Below, one piece after another: positions 9,422 to 18,580 of a stretch of DNA of 64,000 bases. A program made the translations under genes and the position numbers. Source of the DNA: Halomonas daqiaonensis (lineage in GTDB: Bacteria; Pseudomonadota; Gammaproteobacteria; Pseudomonadales; Halomonadaceae); NCBI RefSeq assembly GCF_900109725.1, contig NZ_FOBC01000012.1:48177-112176 (forward strand), in the 5' to 3' direction. The stretch's first letter is position 1. Every line of letters begins with the position of its first letter. The notes beneath the pieces are model-generated. The model searched no databases and was not told the origin of the DNA. It worked only from the letters and a program-made list of their open reading frames with translations.

Positions 9422-10413
9422 GAGCGCCACATCTCGGTGACGATCTCGTAGCTTCTAAGCCGGTCCTCGGCGGCGTAGACATCGGTATTGAGCATCAGCT
9501 CATCGGCACCGGTCAGCTCCAGGAAGCGCTCCAGGCCCATGCGCACTGTCTCGGGGCCGCCGATTACCGCGGCGCCCAGGAACTGCTCCACCTGGGCCTG
9601 CTCCCTGGGCGACCAGTCCAGCGCTTCTACCGGCGGCAGGGCCTTGATGCGCTGGCCGCGTATCATGCCCAGGAACTTTCGGCGTGCCGTGGAGGCCAGG
9701 TAGTCCGCCTGGAGGTCGTTCTCGGCGGCAATCACCGGCAGGCCGACCATGGCATGGGGCGCCTCGAGGAACGCCGAGGGCCGGAAATTGTCGCGGTAGA
9801 GCTTGAGCGCCTCGAACAGCTGGGCGGGCGCGAACTGGGCGGCGAAGGCGAAGGGCAGCCCCTCGCGGGCCGCCAGGCGAGCGCTGAAGTCGCTGGAGCC
9901 GAGCAGCCAAAGCGGTACCTTTGTGCCCTGGCCGGGGACCGCCCGCACCCGCTGGCCCGGCCGCTCGTCGTTGAGGAAGCCCTTGAGCTCGGCCAGTCGC
10001 TGGGGGAAGTCATCGACGCCGGCATAAGGGTCGCGGCGCATGGCGGCCATGGTGGGGCCGTCGGATCCCGGCGCGCGACCCAGTCCCAGGTCGATGCGTC
10101 CGGGATAGAGGGTCTCCAGGGTGCCGAACTGCTCGGCCACCACCAGCGGCGGGTGATTGGGCAGCATGATGCCGCCGCTGCCTACCCGGATTCGCTCGGT
10201 GGCGCCGGCGATATGCCCGATCAGCACCGCGGTGGCGGCGCTGGCGATGCCTTCGATGCTGTGGTGCTCGGCCAGCCAGTAGCGCGTAAAGCCGAGTCGC
10301 TCGGTGAGCCGGGCCAGCGCCACGCTTTCTCTGAAGCTGTCGGCAGCGCTGCCGCCCTCGCGGATCGGGGCCAGGTCGAGCACGGAAAGGGGCGTGTCAG
10401 CGAGTCGGGACAT
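9418..10413 (-). CDS. Luciferase-like (LLM class) flavin-dependent oxidoreductase, YhbW-like
   Basis: A 331-aa TIM-barrel protein of the bacterial luciferase-like monooxygenase family; relatives use reduced FMN to oxidise small molecules, but the substrate of the YhbW/MsnO8-like branch is unknown. Features: N-terminal [56 protein letters not shown] and [11 protein letters not shown], the last being the flavin-phosphate region typical of this subgroup. The C-terminal [16 protein letters not shown] is the usual final helix motif. First gene of the operon with azlCD by ATGA overlap. A role in amino-acid efflux is not implied by any motif. Confidence 0.88.
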   Translation of the reverse strand: MSRLADTPLSVLDLAPIREGGSAADSFRESVALARLTERLGFTRYWLAEHHSIEGIASAATAVLIGHIAGATERIRVGSGGIMLPNHPPLVVAEQFGTLETLYPGRIDLGLGRAPGSDGPTMAAMRRDPYAGVDDFPQRLAELKGFLNDERPGQRVRAVPGQGTKVPLWLLGSSDFSARLAAREGLPFAFAAQFAPAQLFEALKLYRDNFRPSAFLEAPHAMVGLPVIAAENDLQADYLASTARRKFLGMIRGQRIKALPPVEALDWSPREQAQVEQFLGAAVIGGPETVRMGLERFLELTGADELMLNTDVYAAEDRLRSYEIVTEMWRS

Positions 10414-10577
10414 ATCGTGGGGAACTCCGGAAACAATTAGCCTGCTGAGTTTCTCCTAGCATCGGGGCGCTCGGGATGGAATGCAATGCCCCCGCTGGCG
10501 ATCACAGTCGATGGTGGTGGCCAGCCGCCTCGGCAGGCCGTAAGCTCTGAGAACAATGGTGAAATCGGACTTCGACC

Positions 10578-10754
10578 ATGACCCTCATCCGCGCCGACCA
10601 TGGCGAACCCCGTCGCGGTGCCACCCGACGGCGCCGTCGACGGCGTCTCGACTGGGCCCGCTTCGATCGCTGGCTCGACCTCGTGGTGGTCGTGGCAGTG
10701 AGCATCGCCGTGCTGGTAGGCATCGTGGCCCTGGTGCTCACCCTGCTTTTCTAG
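10578..10754 (+). CDS. Small arginine-rich single-pass membrane protein, 58 aa
   Basis: Begins with a strongly basic stretch (RRGATRRRRRRRLDW, residues 12-26) followed by one hydrophobic helix (about residues 36-58, LVVVVAVSIAVLVGIVALVLTLLF), ending directly after the helix. The composition predicts a cytoplasmic N-terminus and a single inner-membrane helix. The codon pattern looks coding, but the Shine-Dalgarno is weak (no clear GGAG before the ATG). It lies 43 bases before the XpaC-like gene on the same strand, so it may be part of that unit. No family recognised; function unknown. Confidence 0.5.
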   Translation: MTLIRADHGEPRRGATRRRRRRRLDWARFDRWLDLVVVVAVSIAVLVGIVALVLTLLF

Positions 10755-10797
10755 CAGCCTGCAATGCTATTTTTCACGGATAAAGGATGGTCAGCCC

Positions 10798-11742
10798 ATG
10801 CTGGGATTCCTGCAGGGATTTTCGTACGGCCTCTTCATGACATGCTTACCGTGGCTGCTGGTGGGTCTGGCCAAGCCGCGCCTGGCGGTGCCGGTCGAGC
10901 CGCCCAGCCGCTTGCAGGTCATCCTGCGCTACGCCCTGTTGGTGCCCTTCATCAGCATGCTTCTGTGGCTGACCTCGCTGTGGGGCGGCTTCGGACCCAC
11001 CCTGATGGGATGGCTCGCGGGACTGGTGGCGATTCCGGTGGCCTTGCCGCTGGAACGTCGGCTGCGTGGCTGGTTCGCTCGGCGGCGTGAGAAGCGCCGG
11101 CAGGCGAGCCTGGCGGCCGAGGCCGCTCGTCGCCGTGAGCAACAGCAGCGCGACGCCCACGAGGCCGACCTGACGGTGCTCGATCCCGCTCAGCCTCCGG
11201 CGGATGCCGACGACCTTGTGCTGGCCCTGTGTCGGGCCAAGCAGGGGTTGGTCGACGCACGGCGGCCCGACCTGGCGGTTCAGGCCGACCGCGTCTACAG
11301 TCGCTACCGCCACGTGCTGGGCGTGCTGGGTAGCCGCTTCGATAGCGGTGAGCTGGCCTTCGCCCGCGCCCGTGGGCTGGTGGCCGAGGTCTGCCGCGGC
11401 GCGGTGGACACCCTCGATGCCATGGCCTCCCAGGCCCGTGGCGTGGCAAACGTGGACGGTGACTTCGTACGTCGTCGCCTGAGTCGTGAGGGTCGGCAGC
11501 TGGGTACAGCGGAACGTGCCGCCCTGATGCGCCGGCTGGAGCTGCTCGAGGAAACCGAGAAGGGGCTGCGCGAGCTGGCAGCGCGCAATGAGTCAGCGTT
11601 GACCGTCCTCGACGACACCGCCGTTTCCATGGCGCGCATCGAGACCGGGCGCCCCCAGGCGTCGGTCACCACCGAGCAGGCGCTGGAGGAGCTGCGCCGC
11701 TTCGTCTCCCGTGCCGACCGCTACGGGCGTGGCAAGTCCTGA
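10798..11742 (+). CDS. Membrane protein of XpaC-like type, partner of TelA
   Basis: A 314-aa protein with two N-terminal membrane helices (about 5-25 and 40-80), then a strongly basic Arg/Lys segment (ERRLRGWFARRREKRRQ) and a long charged helical region. It stands directly before a TelA gene. In Bacillus and many proteobacteria telA is preceded by xpaC, which encodes a protein with N-terminal helices and a helical C-terminal domain; I infer membership from this order and layout, not from a diagnostic motif. The residues DDLVLALCRAKQGL mark the start of the helical domain. Role unknown; possibly a membrane partner of TelA in stress or envelope resistance. Confidence 0.6.
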   Translation: MLGFLQGFSYGLFMTCLPWLLVGLAKPRLAVPVEPPSRLQVILRYALLVPFISMLLWLTSLWGGFGPTLMGWLAGLVAIPVALPLERRLRGWFARRREKRRQASLAAEAARRREQQQRDAHEADLTVLDPAQPPADADDLVLALCRAKQGLVDARRPDLAVQADRVYSRYRHVLGVLGSRFDSGELAFARARGLVAEVCRGAVDTLDAMASQARGVANVDGDFVRRRLSREGRQLGTAERAALMRRLELLEETEKGLRELAARNESALTVLDDTAVSMARIETGRPQASVTTEQALEELRRFVSRADRYGRGKS

Positions 11743-11787
11743 GTCCGGTCCTTCACACGCTCATACCCGATCCTTTCCGAGGTGCCC

Positions 11788-12972
11788 ATGACCCAGCAAC
11801 CCGAACGCGATTCCCACCTGTCACTGCCCCCGGTGGAGGAGATCGCCAGTCAGCTCGACAGAGACGTGTCTGAGGGTAGCTCAGAGGACGCGTCGCTGAC
11901 GGCCCAGGCCGATACCTTCGTCGATGAGCTGGTTACCGACGGCGATGCGGACGCCCTGGCGCGCCAGCGACGCGCTATCGATGAGCTGGGGCTGGAGTTG
12001 CAGCAGCAGGCTGCCCACCAGAGCGCCATGCTGCAGACCCCGCTGCGCCAGCTGGCCCACCACGGGGATGAGGGCGGCCCCGTGGCCAAGGCCCTGATCG
12101 ACCTGCGCGGCCGGATGCAGGAGCTGGACCCTTCGAAACACCGGCTATCGCCGGGTCCGCTGGATCGCCTGCTGGCGCGTCTCCCGGGCGCCGGCAGTCG
12201 CCTGCAGCGCTACTTCCAGAAATTCGAGACGGCCCAGCAAGCGTTGGATGCGATCATCGCCGACCTGGAGGCAGGGCGTGACATGCTGCATCGCGACAAC
12301 CTCACCCTGAGCGACGACCAGCAGTCCCTGCGCGAGAGCCTCGCCCAACTGGATCGTCAGGTCGCCCTGGGGCGGCTGATCGACGAGCGGCTGCAGGCCG
12401 CTATCGCGCGCCGCGACGAGGACGACTCCCAGCGGCGCTTTCTCGAGGAGGAGCTGCTGTTCCCATTGCGCCAGCGTATCGTCGACCTTCAGCAGCAGCT
12501 GGCTGTGAGCCAGCAGGGGGTGTTGGCGCTGGAGGTGATCATTCGCAACAACCGCGAGCTGATGCGTGGCGTCGATCGCGCCATCAACGTCACCGTCTCG
12601 GCACTGACCGTGGCGGTCACGGTCGCCCTGGCCCTCGCCAACCAGCGGCTGGTGCTGGATCGCGTCGAGGCGCTCAATACCACGACCTCGGAGATCATCG
12701 GCGGCACCGCGCGGGCGCTGCGCCAGCAGGGTGTTGATATCCAGCAGCGAGCTTCGTCGGCGATGCTCGACATGCAGGCCCTGGAGGAGGCCTTCGGCGA
12801 GGTGATGGGGGCCATCGACGACCTGTCCCGCTATCGCCGCGAGGCCTTGCCCAAGCTGGACGACCAGATCGACCGTTTGGCGGTTCTGTCCGGCCAGGGC
12901 AACGAGGCCATCGGTCGCCTGCAGCGCGGTCGCGAGGGGCAGGACACCGCCGAGCGCGACCGCCATGGGTGA
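11788..12972 (+). CDS. Toxic anion resistance protein (TelA/KlaA family)
   Basis: TelA-family proteins were first linked to tellurite resistance; their biochemical role is not known, and many genomes carry them with stress-response genes. The 394-aa protein is almost entirely alpha-helical and Gln/Leu/Glu rich, with the family's signature around LQQQLAVSQQGVLALEVIIRNN followed by RELMRGVDRAINVTVSALTVAVTVALALANQRLVLDRVEALNTTTSEII (residues about 250-310). Length matches the family (about 380-400). The ATG at 11788 has CGAGG six bases ahead; a GTG two codons earlier is an alternative. Cytoplasmic; forms a likely two-gene unit with the gene before it (45-base gap). Confidence 0.88.
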   Translation: MTQQPERDSHLSLPPVEEIASQLDRDVSEGSSEDASLTAQADTFVDELVTDGDADALARQRRAIDELGLELQQQAAHQSAMLQTPLRQLAHHGDEGGPVAKALIDLRGRMQELDPSKHRLSPGPLDRLLARLPGAGSRLQRYFQKFETAQQALDAIIADLEAGRDMLHRDNLTLSDDQQSLRESLAQLDRQVALGRLIDERLQAAIARRDEDDSQRRFLEEELLFPLRQRIVDLQQQLAVSQQGVLALEVIIRNNRELMRGVDRAINVTVSALTVAVTVALALANQRLVLDRVEALNTTTSEIIGGTARALRQQGVDIQQRASSAMLDMQALEEAFGEVMGAIDDLSRYRREALPKLDDQIDRLAVLSGQGNEAIGRLQRGREGQDTAERDRHG

Positions 12973-13042
12973 TCCTTCAACGCGCGGACTGGGCTATGCT
13001 GCTCCAATGCGTCGGGTTCGGCGCGCCACATGAGGCAGGGCA

Positions 13043-14347
13043 ATGGACAAGGTCAAGAACATTTTCGTAGTGGGACTCAACGACTTCAACCGCCAGCGTC
13101 TCGAGACGCTGCACGGCGCTGGGCAATGGCGGTTCCACGGGGTAATTGCCCCCGAGGCGGTCTACGATACCGAAGAGTTTGACATCGATGCCATGCTGTC
13201 AGAGGCCACGGCGCAGCTCGAGGCTTTCGACGAGCCCATCGACGCCATCGTCGGCTACATGGACTTTCCTGTCTCGACCATGTTGCCGATCCTCTGTGAA
13301 CGTTTCGGTGTCCGCAGCACTTCGCTGACGAGCCTGCTCAAGTGCGAACACAAGTACTGGAGTCGCCGTGTTCAGCGCGAGGTGATCTCTGACCATATCC
13401 CGGGCTTCACCGCCTTCGATCCCTTCGATGACGACGCGATGACGCGCATCGGCGAGGCGGGACTCTATTTCCCCTTCTTCGTCAAGCCGATCAAGTCGTC
13501 TGGCTCGCGGCTGGGCTTTCGCATCGAGACGCCCGAGGACTTCTATCACGCTATCGAGCAGCTGCGCGAGTCGATCGGCACCATCGCCGACCCCTTCAAT
13601 ACGGTGCTGGAACAGGCGCAACTGCCCCCGGAAATCGCTGCCGTGGACGGACACTTCTGCATGGCAGAGGAGATCATCGGCGGCTGGCAGTGCACCGTGG
13701 AGGGCTACGTCTTCGACGGGAAGGTGGTCAGCTACGGTATCGTCGATTCACTGCGCTATCCGCAGGTACTGAGCTTCTTCCATTACCGTTATCCGTCCGG
13801 GCTCCCCGAGGATATACAGGCCATCATGATCGAGCTGACCGATCGCATCATGACCCATATCGGTTACGACAATGCGGCCTTCAACATCGAATACTTCTGG
13901 GACGAAGTGCAGGGCCGGGTCTGGCTACTGGAGATCAACACACGTATCTCCCAATCGCATTGCGACCTCTTTGAGAAAGTCGATGGCGTCAGCAACCAGC
14001 AGGTGACAATCGACCTGGGGCTGGGGCAGCGGCCCGACATGCCCCATCGCGAGGGCGAATTTCCCATGGCGGCGAAGTTCTTCCACCGGGTATTCTTCAC
14101 CGATGCGGTGGTGACACGGGTTCCCACCGACGCGGAGCTCGCGGAACTCCATGCCGATTTCCCCGGTTCCCAGATCGCCGTGCAGGTTGAGGAAGGGCAG
14201 CAGCTCTCCTCTATGCCCGAGCAGGACGCCTACAGTTTTGCACTGGCGCATGTTTATCTGGGTGCGTCATCGGCCGAGCAGTTGCTCGCGGACTTCGATC
14301 GTCTGGTGGCGCGACTGGCGTTCGAGTTCGACGACATCCAGGGCTGA
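13043..14347 (+). CDS. ATP-grasp domain carboxylate-amine ligase-like protein
   Basis: A 434-aa ATP-grasp enzyme. The N-terminal 110 residues form a Rossmann-like pre-domain (IFVVGLNDFNRQRLE...). Then come the ATP-binding lysine segment FPFFVKPIKSSGSRLGF (K148, K151) and the magnesium-binding LLEINTR (E297, N299). These residues are the ones needed for activity, so the enzyme should form an acyl-phosphate and ligate it to an amine or thiol; the substrates are unknown. It resembles the group annotated loosely as biotin-carboxylase-like but lacks any biotin partner here. A CocE-type hydrolase follows after 42 bases. The tight pairing of a ligase with a peptidase/esterase suggests a shared peptide or amide product. 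Confidence 0.85.
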   Translation: MDKVKNIFVVGLNDFNRQRLETLHGAGQWRFHGVIAPEAVYDTEEFDIDAMLSEATAQLEAFDEPIDAIVGYMDFPVSTMLPILCERFGVRSTSLTSLLKCEHKYWSRRVQREVISDHIPGFTAFDPFDDDAMTRIGEAGLYFPFFVKPIKSSGSRLGFRIETPEDFYHAIEQLRESIGTIADPFNTVLEQAQLPPEIAAVDGHFCMAEEIIGGWQCTVEGYVFDGKVVSYGIVDSLRYPQVLSFFHYRYPSGLPEDIQAIMIELTDRIMTHIGYDNAAFNIEYFWDEVQGRVWLLEINTRISQSHCDLFEKVDGVSNQQVTIDLGLGQRPDMPHREGEFPMAAKFFHRVFFTDAVVTRVPTDAELAELHADFPGSQIAVQVEEGQQLSSMPEQDAYSFALAHVYLGASSAEQLLADFDRLVARLAFEFDDIQG

Positions 14348-14389
14348 GGTTTCCGGGAGCGGCACGCAAGATCACAAGTAAGGAGACAC

Positions 14390-16417
14390 ATGCGCATCGT
14401 TACCGATTTTCCTCGCCGGGTGATGGAGGAGGAGACCTGGATCCCGCTGCCCGATGGCAGTCGACTGGCGGCCAGGATCTGGCGTCCGGTAGACGCCGAG
14501 ATCCATCCCGTGCCGGCGATCCTCGAGTACCTGCCCTACCGCAAGCGTGACCTCACCGCCGAGCGTGACGTCCAGATGCATCCCTATTGGGCGGGCCACG
14601 GCTATGCCGGGGTGCGGGTCGACATCCGCGGCACCGGCGAGTCGGACGGCGTGCTCACCGACGAGTATCTGCCCAGCGAGCTCGAGGACGGGCTGGCCGT
14701 CCTCGCCTGGCTGGAGGCCCAGCCCTGGTGTACCGGCGATGTCGGCATGATCGGTATCTCCTGGGGCGGCTTCAACGGCCTGCAGATCGCCGCCCTGCGC
14801 CCCCCGCAGCTCAAGGCGGTGATCACGTTGTGTTTCACCGACGACCGCTACGCCGACGACATCCACCACATGGGCGGCTGCCTGCTGGCCGACAACCTCT
14901 CCTGGGCCTCGACCATGTTCGATGGCAACGCCTGTCCGCCCGACCCCGAACTGGTAGGCGATCGCTGGCGGGAGATGTGGCTCGAACGCCTGGGAGGCAG
15001 CGGCATGTGGCTCGGCCAGTGGCTCGAGCACCAGCGACGCGACGCCTACTGGAAGCACGGCTCGGTATGCGAGGACTACTCGAGGATCCAGTGCCCGGTG
15101 TATGCCGTCAGTGGCTGGGCCGATGGCTACTGCAACGCCGTCTTCCGGGTGTTGGAGGGGCTCGAGGTGCCGCGCAAGGGGCTGGTCGGCCCCTGGGCCC
15201 ACAAGTACCCGCACCTGGGCGTGCCGGGGCCGGCCATCGGCTTCCTGCAGGAATCGCTGCGCTGGTGGGACCAGTGGCTCAAGGGCGTCGATACCGGGAT
15301 CATGGACGAGCCCATGCTGCGGGTCTGGATGCAGGAGTCGGTGCCCCCATCGGCGCGTTACGATGAGCGCCCCGGGCGCTGGATCGCCGAGCCGTCGTGG
15401 CCATCGCCGAATATCCTGCCAAGCTCGTTCCGGCTCACCGAGGGCCATGGCCTGTTGCCCGAAGCCGATGGTGAGGATGACGACGCCACCCTGGATATTC
15501 GCTCTCCGCTCTCGGTGGGGCTCTATGCCGGCAAGTGGTGCTCCTACAATGCCCCGCCGGACCTTCCCCACGACCAGCGCGATGAGGATGGCGGCTCGCT
15601 GATCTTCCAGACCCCCCGGCTCGATGCGCCGCTGGAGATCTGCGGATCGCCAATGGTCGAGCTCGAACTCTCCGCCGACCAGCCGGTGGCGATGGTGGCG
15701 TTGCGCCTCTCCGATATCGCCGAGGACGACAAGGCCACTCGGGTCTCCTATGGCCTGCTCAACCTCACCCACCGCGACAGCGACGAGCACCCCGAGCCGC
15801 TGGTGCCGGGCCAGCGCTATCGCGTCAGGATTCCGCTCAAGCACATCGCCCAGCAGTTCGCCGAAGGACATGCCATCCGGCTGGCGCTTTCCACCAGCTA
15901 TTGGCCGCTGGCCTGGCCCGCCCCTCGGCCAGCCAGGCTCACCATCCATCCGAGTCGTTGCCGCCTGATCCTGCCGGTGCGGGCGCCGCGACCCGCCGAG
16001 GAAGCCGCGCTGCCGGCCTTCGACGAGCCGGAGGGCGCGCCTGCGCTGGCCAAGACGCTGCTGCAGCCGACCCAGGAGACCTGGCAGGTGATCCGCGACC
16101 TGGCCCAGGACCGCACCACCCTGGAAGTGATCAACGACGAGGGACGCTACCGGATCGACGACATCGATCTCGAGATTGCTGCCCGTGTCACGGAGCGTTA
16201 CCAGTATTCCTACGGCAGCTACGACAGCGTCAGCGGTTGGACGGAGTGGCAGCGCAGCTTCAAGCGCGGTGACTGGGAGGTCAGCACCCTGACTCGCACC
16301 CAGTTGACCAGCGACCCGGACAATTTCCGTATCCGTGCCACCCTCGATGCCTGGGAGGGGGAAACCCGAATCTACGCGCAGACCTGGGATGAGACCATCC
16401 CGCGCGATCTCGTCTAG
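14390..16417 (+). CDS. CocE/NonD family hydrolase (X-Pro dipeptidyl-peptidase S15-like)
   Basis: A 675-aa serine hydrolase of the alpha/beta fold with a C-terminal jelly-roll domain, as in cocaine esterase and X-prolyl dipeptidyl peptidases. The nucleophile elbow is GISWGG with S124; D245 (SGWADGY) and H271 (GPWAHKYPH) complete a likely triad. The oxyanion tyrosine region LEYLPYRKRD (about 46-55) is present. No signal peptide, so cytoplasmic. It is about 70-100 residues longer than cocaine esterase, mostly in the C-terminal part. It follows the ATP-grasp gene on the same strand. The stop codon TAG (16415-16417) is the first three bases of a MITE-like inverted repeat, so the natural C-terminus may have been altered by insertion. 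Confidence 0.9.
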   Translation: MRIVTDFPRRVMEEETWIPLPDGSRLAARIWRPVDAEIHPVPAILEYLPYRKRDLTAERDVQMHPYWAGHGYAGVRVDIRGTGESDGVLTDEYLPSELEDGLAVLAWLEAQPWCTGDVGMIGISWGGFNGLQIAALRPPQLKAVITLCFTDDRYADDIHHMGGCLLADNLSWASTMFDGNACPPDPELVGDRWREMWLERLGGSGMWLGQWLEHQRRDAYWKHGSVCEDYSRIQCPVYAVSGWADGYCNAVFRVLEGLEVPRKGLVGPWAHKYPHLGVPGPAIGFLQESLRWWDQWLKGVDTGIMDEPMLRVWMQESVPPSARYDERPGRWIAEPSWPSPNILPSSFRLTEGHGLLPEADGEDDDATLDIRSPLSVGLYAGKWCSYNAPPDLPHDQRDEDGGSLIFQTPRLDAPLEICGSPMVELELSADQPVAMVALRLSDIAEDDKATRVSYGLLNLTHRDSDEHPEPLVPGQRYRVRIPLKHIAQQFAEGHAIRLALSTSYWPLAWPAPRPARLTIHPSRCRLILPVRAPRPAEEAALPAFDEPEGAPALAKTLLQPTQETWQVIRDLAQDRTTLEVINDEGRYRIDDIDLEIAARVTERYQYSYGSYDSVSGWTEWQRSFKRGDWEVSTLTRTQLTSDPDNFRIRATLDAWEGETRIYAQTWDETIPRDLV

Positions 16418-16561
16418 GGAAACACTGATTTATTGCTGCACTCGATATCTTGGCCGCCGGCGGTGCTCAACATCCTCACCTAGTAACGCATAGGCTCCGG
16501 TTTCTGCGCTCCGGCGGCGACCAACCTATCTTCGCTCGCGACATAAATCAGCAGTTCCCTA
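16415..16561. mobile_element. MITE-like element, 147 bp, with terminal inverted repeats
   Basis: The left end TAGGGAAACACTGATTTAT (16415-16433) and the reverse complement of the right end, TAGGGAACTGCTGATTTAT (16543-16561), match at 16 of 19 positions. Both ends carry a TA, which could be the duplicated target of a TA-inserting transposase. The interior is non-coding and itself partly self-complementary (GGCCGCCGG near 16453 against CCGGCGGCGACC near 16511). No transposase is encoded, so it would be moved in trans. I did not find a second copy in this window. Confidence 0.7.
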
Positions 16562-16622
16562 AGTCGTTCAGGTAGGCGGGGGCTGCTATGGTGACGTGCT
16601 TATCCTCTCAGGGACGTTTTCC

Positions 16623-17975
16623 ATGAGCCTGACCGCCGCCGTGCCGACGACACCCCGCGCCTCGCGCAAGGAGATCCTCGGCTGGGCGATGTTCGACTTC
16701 GCCAACCAGGCCTATACTCTGCTGATAATCACCGTGGTGTTCGGCGAACTCTTCACCACGGTGATCGTCGGCGACCGCGGCGACAACTACCGGCTGGCCA
16801 ACTTCCTTTGGAGCCTGGCGCTGGCGGTGAGTTATCTGCTGGTGGTGATCACCGGCCCGCTGTGTGGGGCAGTGATGGATTACCAGGCGTCCAAGAAGCG
16901 CTTCCTGTTCGTCAGCTACCTGGCCACCGTGGCGGCCACCGCCATGCTCTACTTCGTGGCGCCGGGTTATGTGATGCTGGGCCTGCTGCTGATCATGGTC
17001 TCCAACTATGCCTACTCCATGGGCGAGTCCTTCATTGCCGCCTTCCTGCCGGATCTCGGCCCGCCGCAGGACCTGGGCAAGATCTCCGGCTTCGGCTGGG
17101 CGCTGGGCTATGTGGGCGGGCTCTTCGCCGCGGGCTTCACGCTGGTGGTTCTAGGCGAGGCCACGGCCGAGAATTTCGAGCGTATTCGCTGGGTGGGGCC
17201 CTTCGCGGCGGGCTTTTTCCTGGTCACCGCCATCCCCACCTTCCTGTGGGTGAAGGAACGTGGTACGCCCCAGCCGCCCGGTAAGCCCTATCGCGAGATC
17301 GCCCTGGAGCGCGTCGCGACGACGCTGCACGAGCTGCGACGCTTCAGCGACCTGGGCATCTTTCTGGTCTCGCTGCTCTTTTCCATGGCCGGCGTCTACA
17401 TCATCATCGCCTTCGCCTTCATCTACGGCGCCCAGGTGATCGGCTGGGACGAATCGGTCCGCAATATCATGTTCATCATCGTGCAGATCACCGCCGCCGT
17501 CGGGGCGCTGGGCTTCGGCTTCCTCCAGGATCGCATCGGCACCAAGGTCACCTACCTGATGACCCTGACCCTCTGGGTGGCGGCGATACTCGCCATCTGG
17601 GCCACACCGGAGGTCACCGCCCTTCTGCATGACCGGCTGGGACTCGACTGGGAGGCCCAGCATCTCTTCCTGGTGGTGGGGTGCCTGGCCGGTCTCTCCC
17701 TGGGTTCCAGCCAATCTGCCAGCCGCGCTCTGGTGGGGCTCTTCTCGCCGAGCCGCAAGGCCGCCGAATTCTTCGGCTTCTGGGGCCTGGCCAACAAGCT
17801 TGCCGGAGTGATCGGCATCATTGGCCTGGGATTGCTGCAGTCGCTGGTGGGGCTCAAGGCCTCGATCCTGCTCTGCGTGGTGCTCTTCGTCATCGCCATC
17901 CTGGTCTGCCTGTTCGTCGATCAGGCACGCGGCCAACAGGCAGCCCGCGATTGGGAAGCACGCATCGGACGCTAG
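16623..17975 (+). CDS. MFS transporter, UMF1/Atg22-like family
   Basis: A 450-aa inner-membrane transporter with about twelve helices. The N-terminal EILGWAMFDFANQAYTLLI is the hallmark of the UMF1 family, related to the yeast vacuolar amino-acid effluxer Atg22; GPLCGAVMDYQASKKRFL is the loop 2-3 motif and NYAYSMGESFIAAFLPDL another family segment. Substrates of bacterial members are not established. The start at 16623 is chosen for CAGGGA eight bases ahead; an in-frame GTG 27 bases upstream lacks one. It stands just after the MITE-like element, so its promoter may lie within or near that element (only about 60 bases separate them). Confidence 0.88.
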   Translation: MSLTAAVPTTPRASRKEILGWAMFDFANQAYTLLIITVVFGELFTTVIVGDRGDNYRLANFLWSLALAVSYLLVVITGPLCGAVMDYQASKKRFLFVSYLATVAATAMLYFVAPGYVMLGLLLIMVSNYAYSMGESFIAAFLPDLGPPQDLGKISGFGWALGYVGGLFAAGFTLVVLGEATAENFERIRWVGPFAAGFFLVTAIPTFLWVKERGTPQPPGKPYREIALERVATTLHELRRFSDLGIFLVSLLFSMAGVYIIIAFAFIYGAQVIGWDESVRNIMFIIVQITAAVGALGFGFLQDRIGTKVTYLMTLTLWVAAILAIWATPEVTALLHDRLGLDWEAQHLFLVVGCLAGLSLGSSQSASRALVGLFSPSRKAAEFFGFWGLANKLAGVIGIIGLGLLQSLVGLKASILLCVVLFVIAILVCLFVDQARGQQAARDWEARIGR

Positions 17976-18048
17976 GATGTCGGTGACCCGTCGCGGAATG
18001 CCCTTATGGCATCATGGTCTCAAAGGAGAGTCGTCGGGAGGGAAGATC

Positions 18049-18573
18049 ATGAGTGACGAACGCGCCACACGCCGGGCCGGCCTGGGCATGATGCTGCTGT
18101 TCTGGGTGCTCTTCCTGGGGGGCGGGGCCTGGTGGTTCCACGGTTACCTGGAGGCGCAGCGCAACCCCAATGCCCACCTTGCCAATGTCGTGGTGGGAGA
18201 AGGCGAGCCGGTGGTGCTGGAGCGCAACCGCGCCGGTCACTTCGTGGCCACCGGGCGCATCAACGACCAGCCGGTGGAGTTCCTGGTGGACACCGGTGCC
18301 ACCTATGTCGCGGTCCCGGCGGAGATGGCCGAGCAGCTGGGGCTCGAGAGCATCGGCAGCGCCTGGTTCAATACCGCCAACGGTCGGGTGCGCGGCGAGC
18401 TGACGCGACTCGACGAGGTGAGCCTGGGTGGCTTCTCCGCGCGGGAGGTCCGCGGCTCCATCAGTCCGGGCCTAAGCGGCGAGACGGCCCTGCTAGGGAT
18501 GAGCTTCCTCGGCCGCTTCGATATCGAGATCCGTGACTCGCGTATGGTCCTGCACCCTCCGCAAAACAACTGA
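18049..18573 (+). CDS. Membrane-anchored retropepsin-like aspartic protease
   Basis: A 174-aa protein with one N-terminal membrane helix (about residues 12-32) and a clan AA aspartic protease domain facing the periplasm. The active-site motif is VDTGATYVAVP with the catalytic aspartate near residue 84; the later LLGMSFLGRFDIEI is the second conserved strand (LGMxFL) of this TIGR02281-type family. As single-domain proteases these act as dimers. The ATG at 18049 has GGGAGGGA just before it, while the longer upstream frame reads through the end of the MFS gene and is not credible. Substrate unknown. YihY starts seven bases after its stop. Confidence 0.88.
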   Translation: MSDERATRRAGLGMMLLFWVLFLGGGAWWFHGYLEAQRNPNAHLANVVVGEGEPVVLERNRAGHFVATGRINDQPVEFLVDTGATYVAVPAEMAEQLGLESIGSAWFNTANGRVRGELTRLDEVSLGGFSAREVRGSISPGLSGETALLGMSFLGRFDIEIRDSRMVLHPPQNN

Positions 18574-18580
18574 GGTACGT

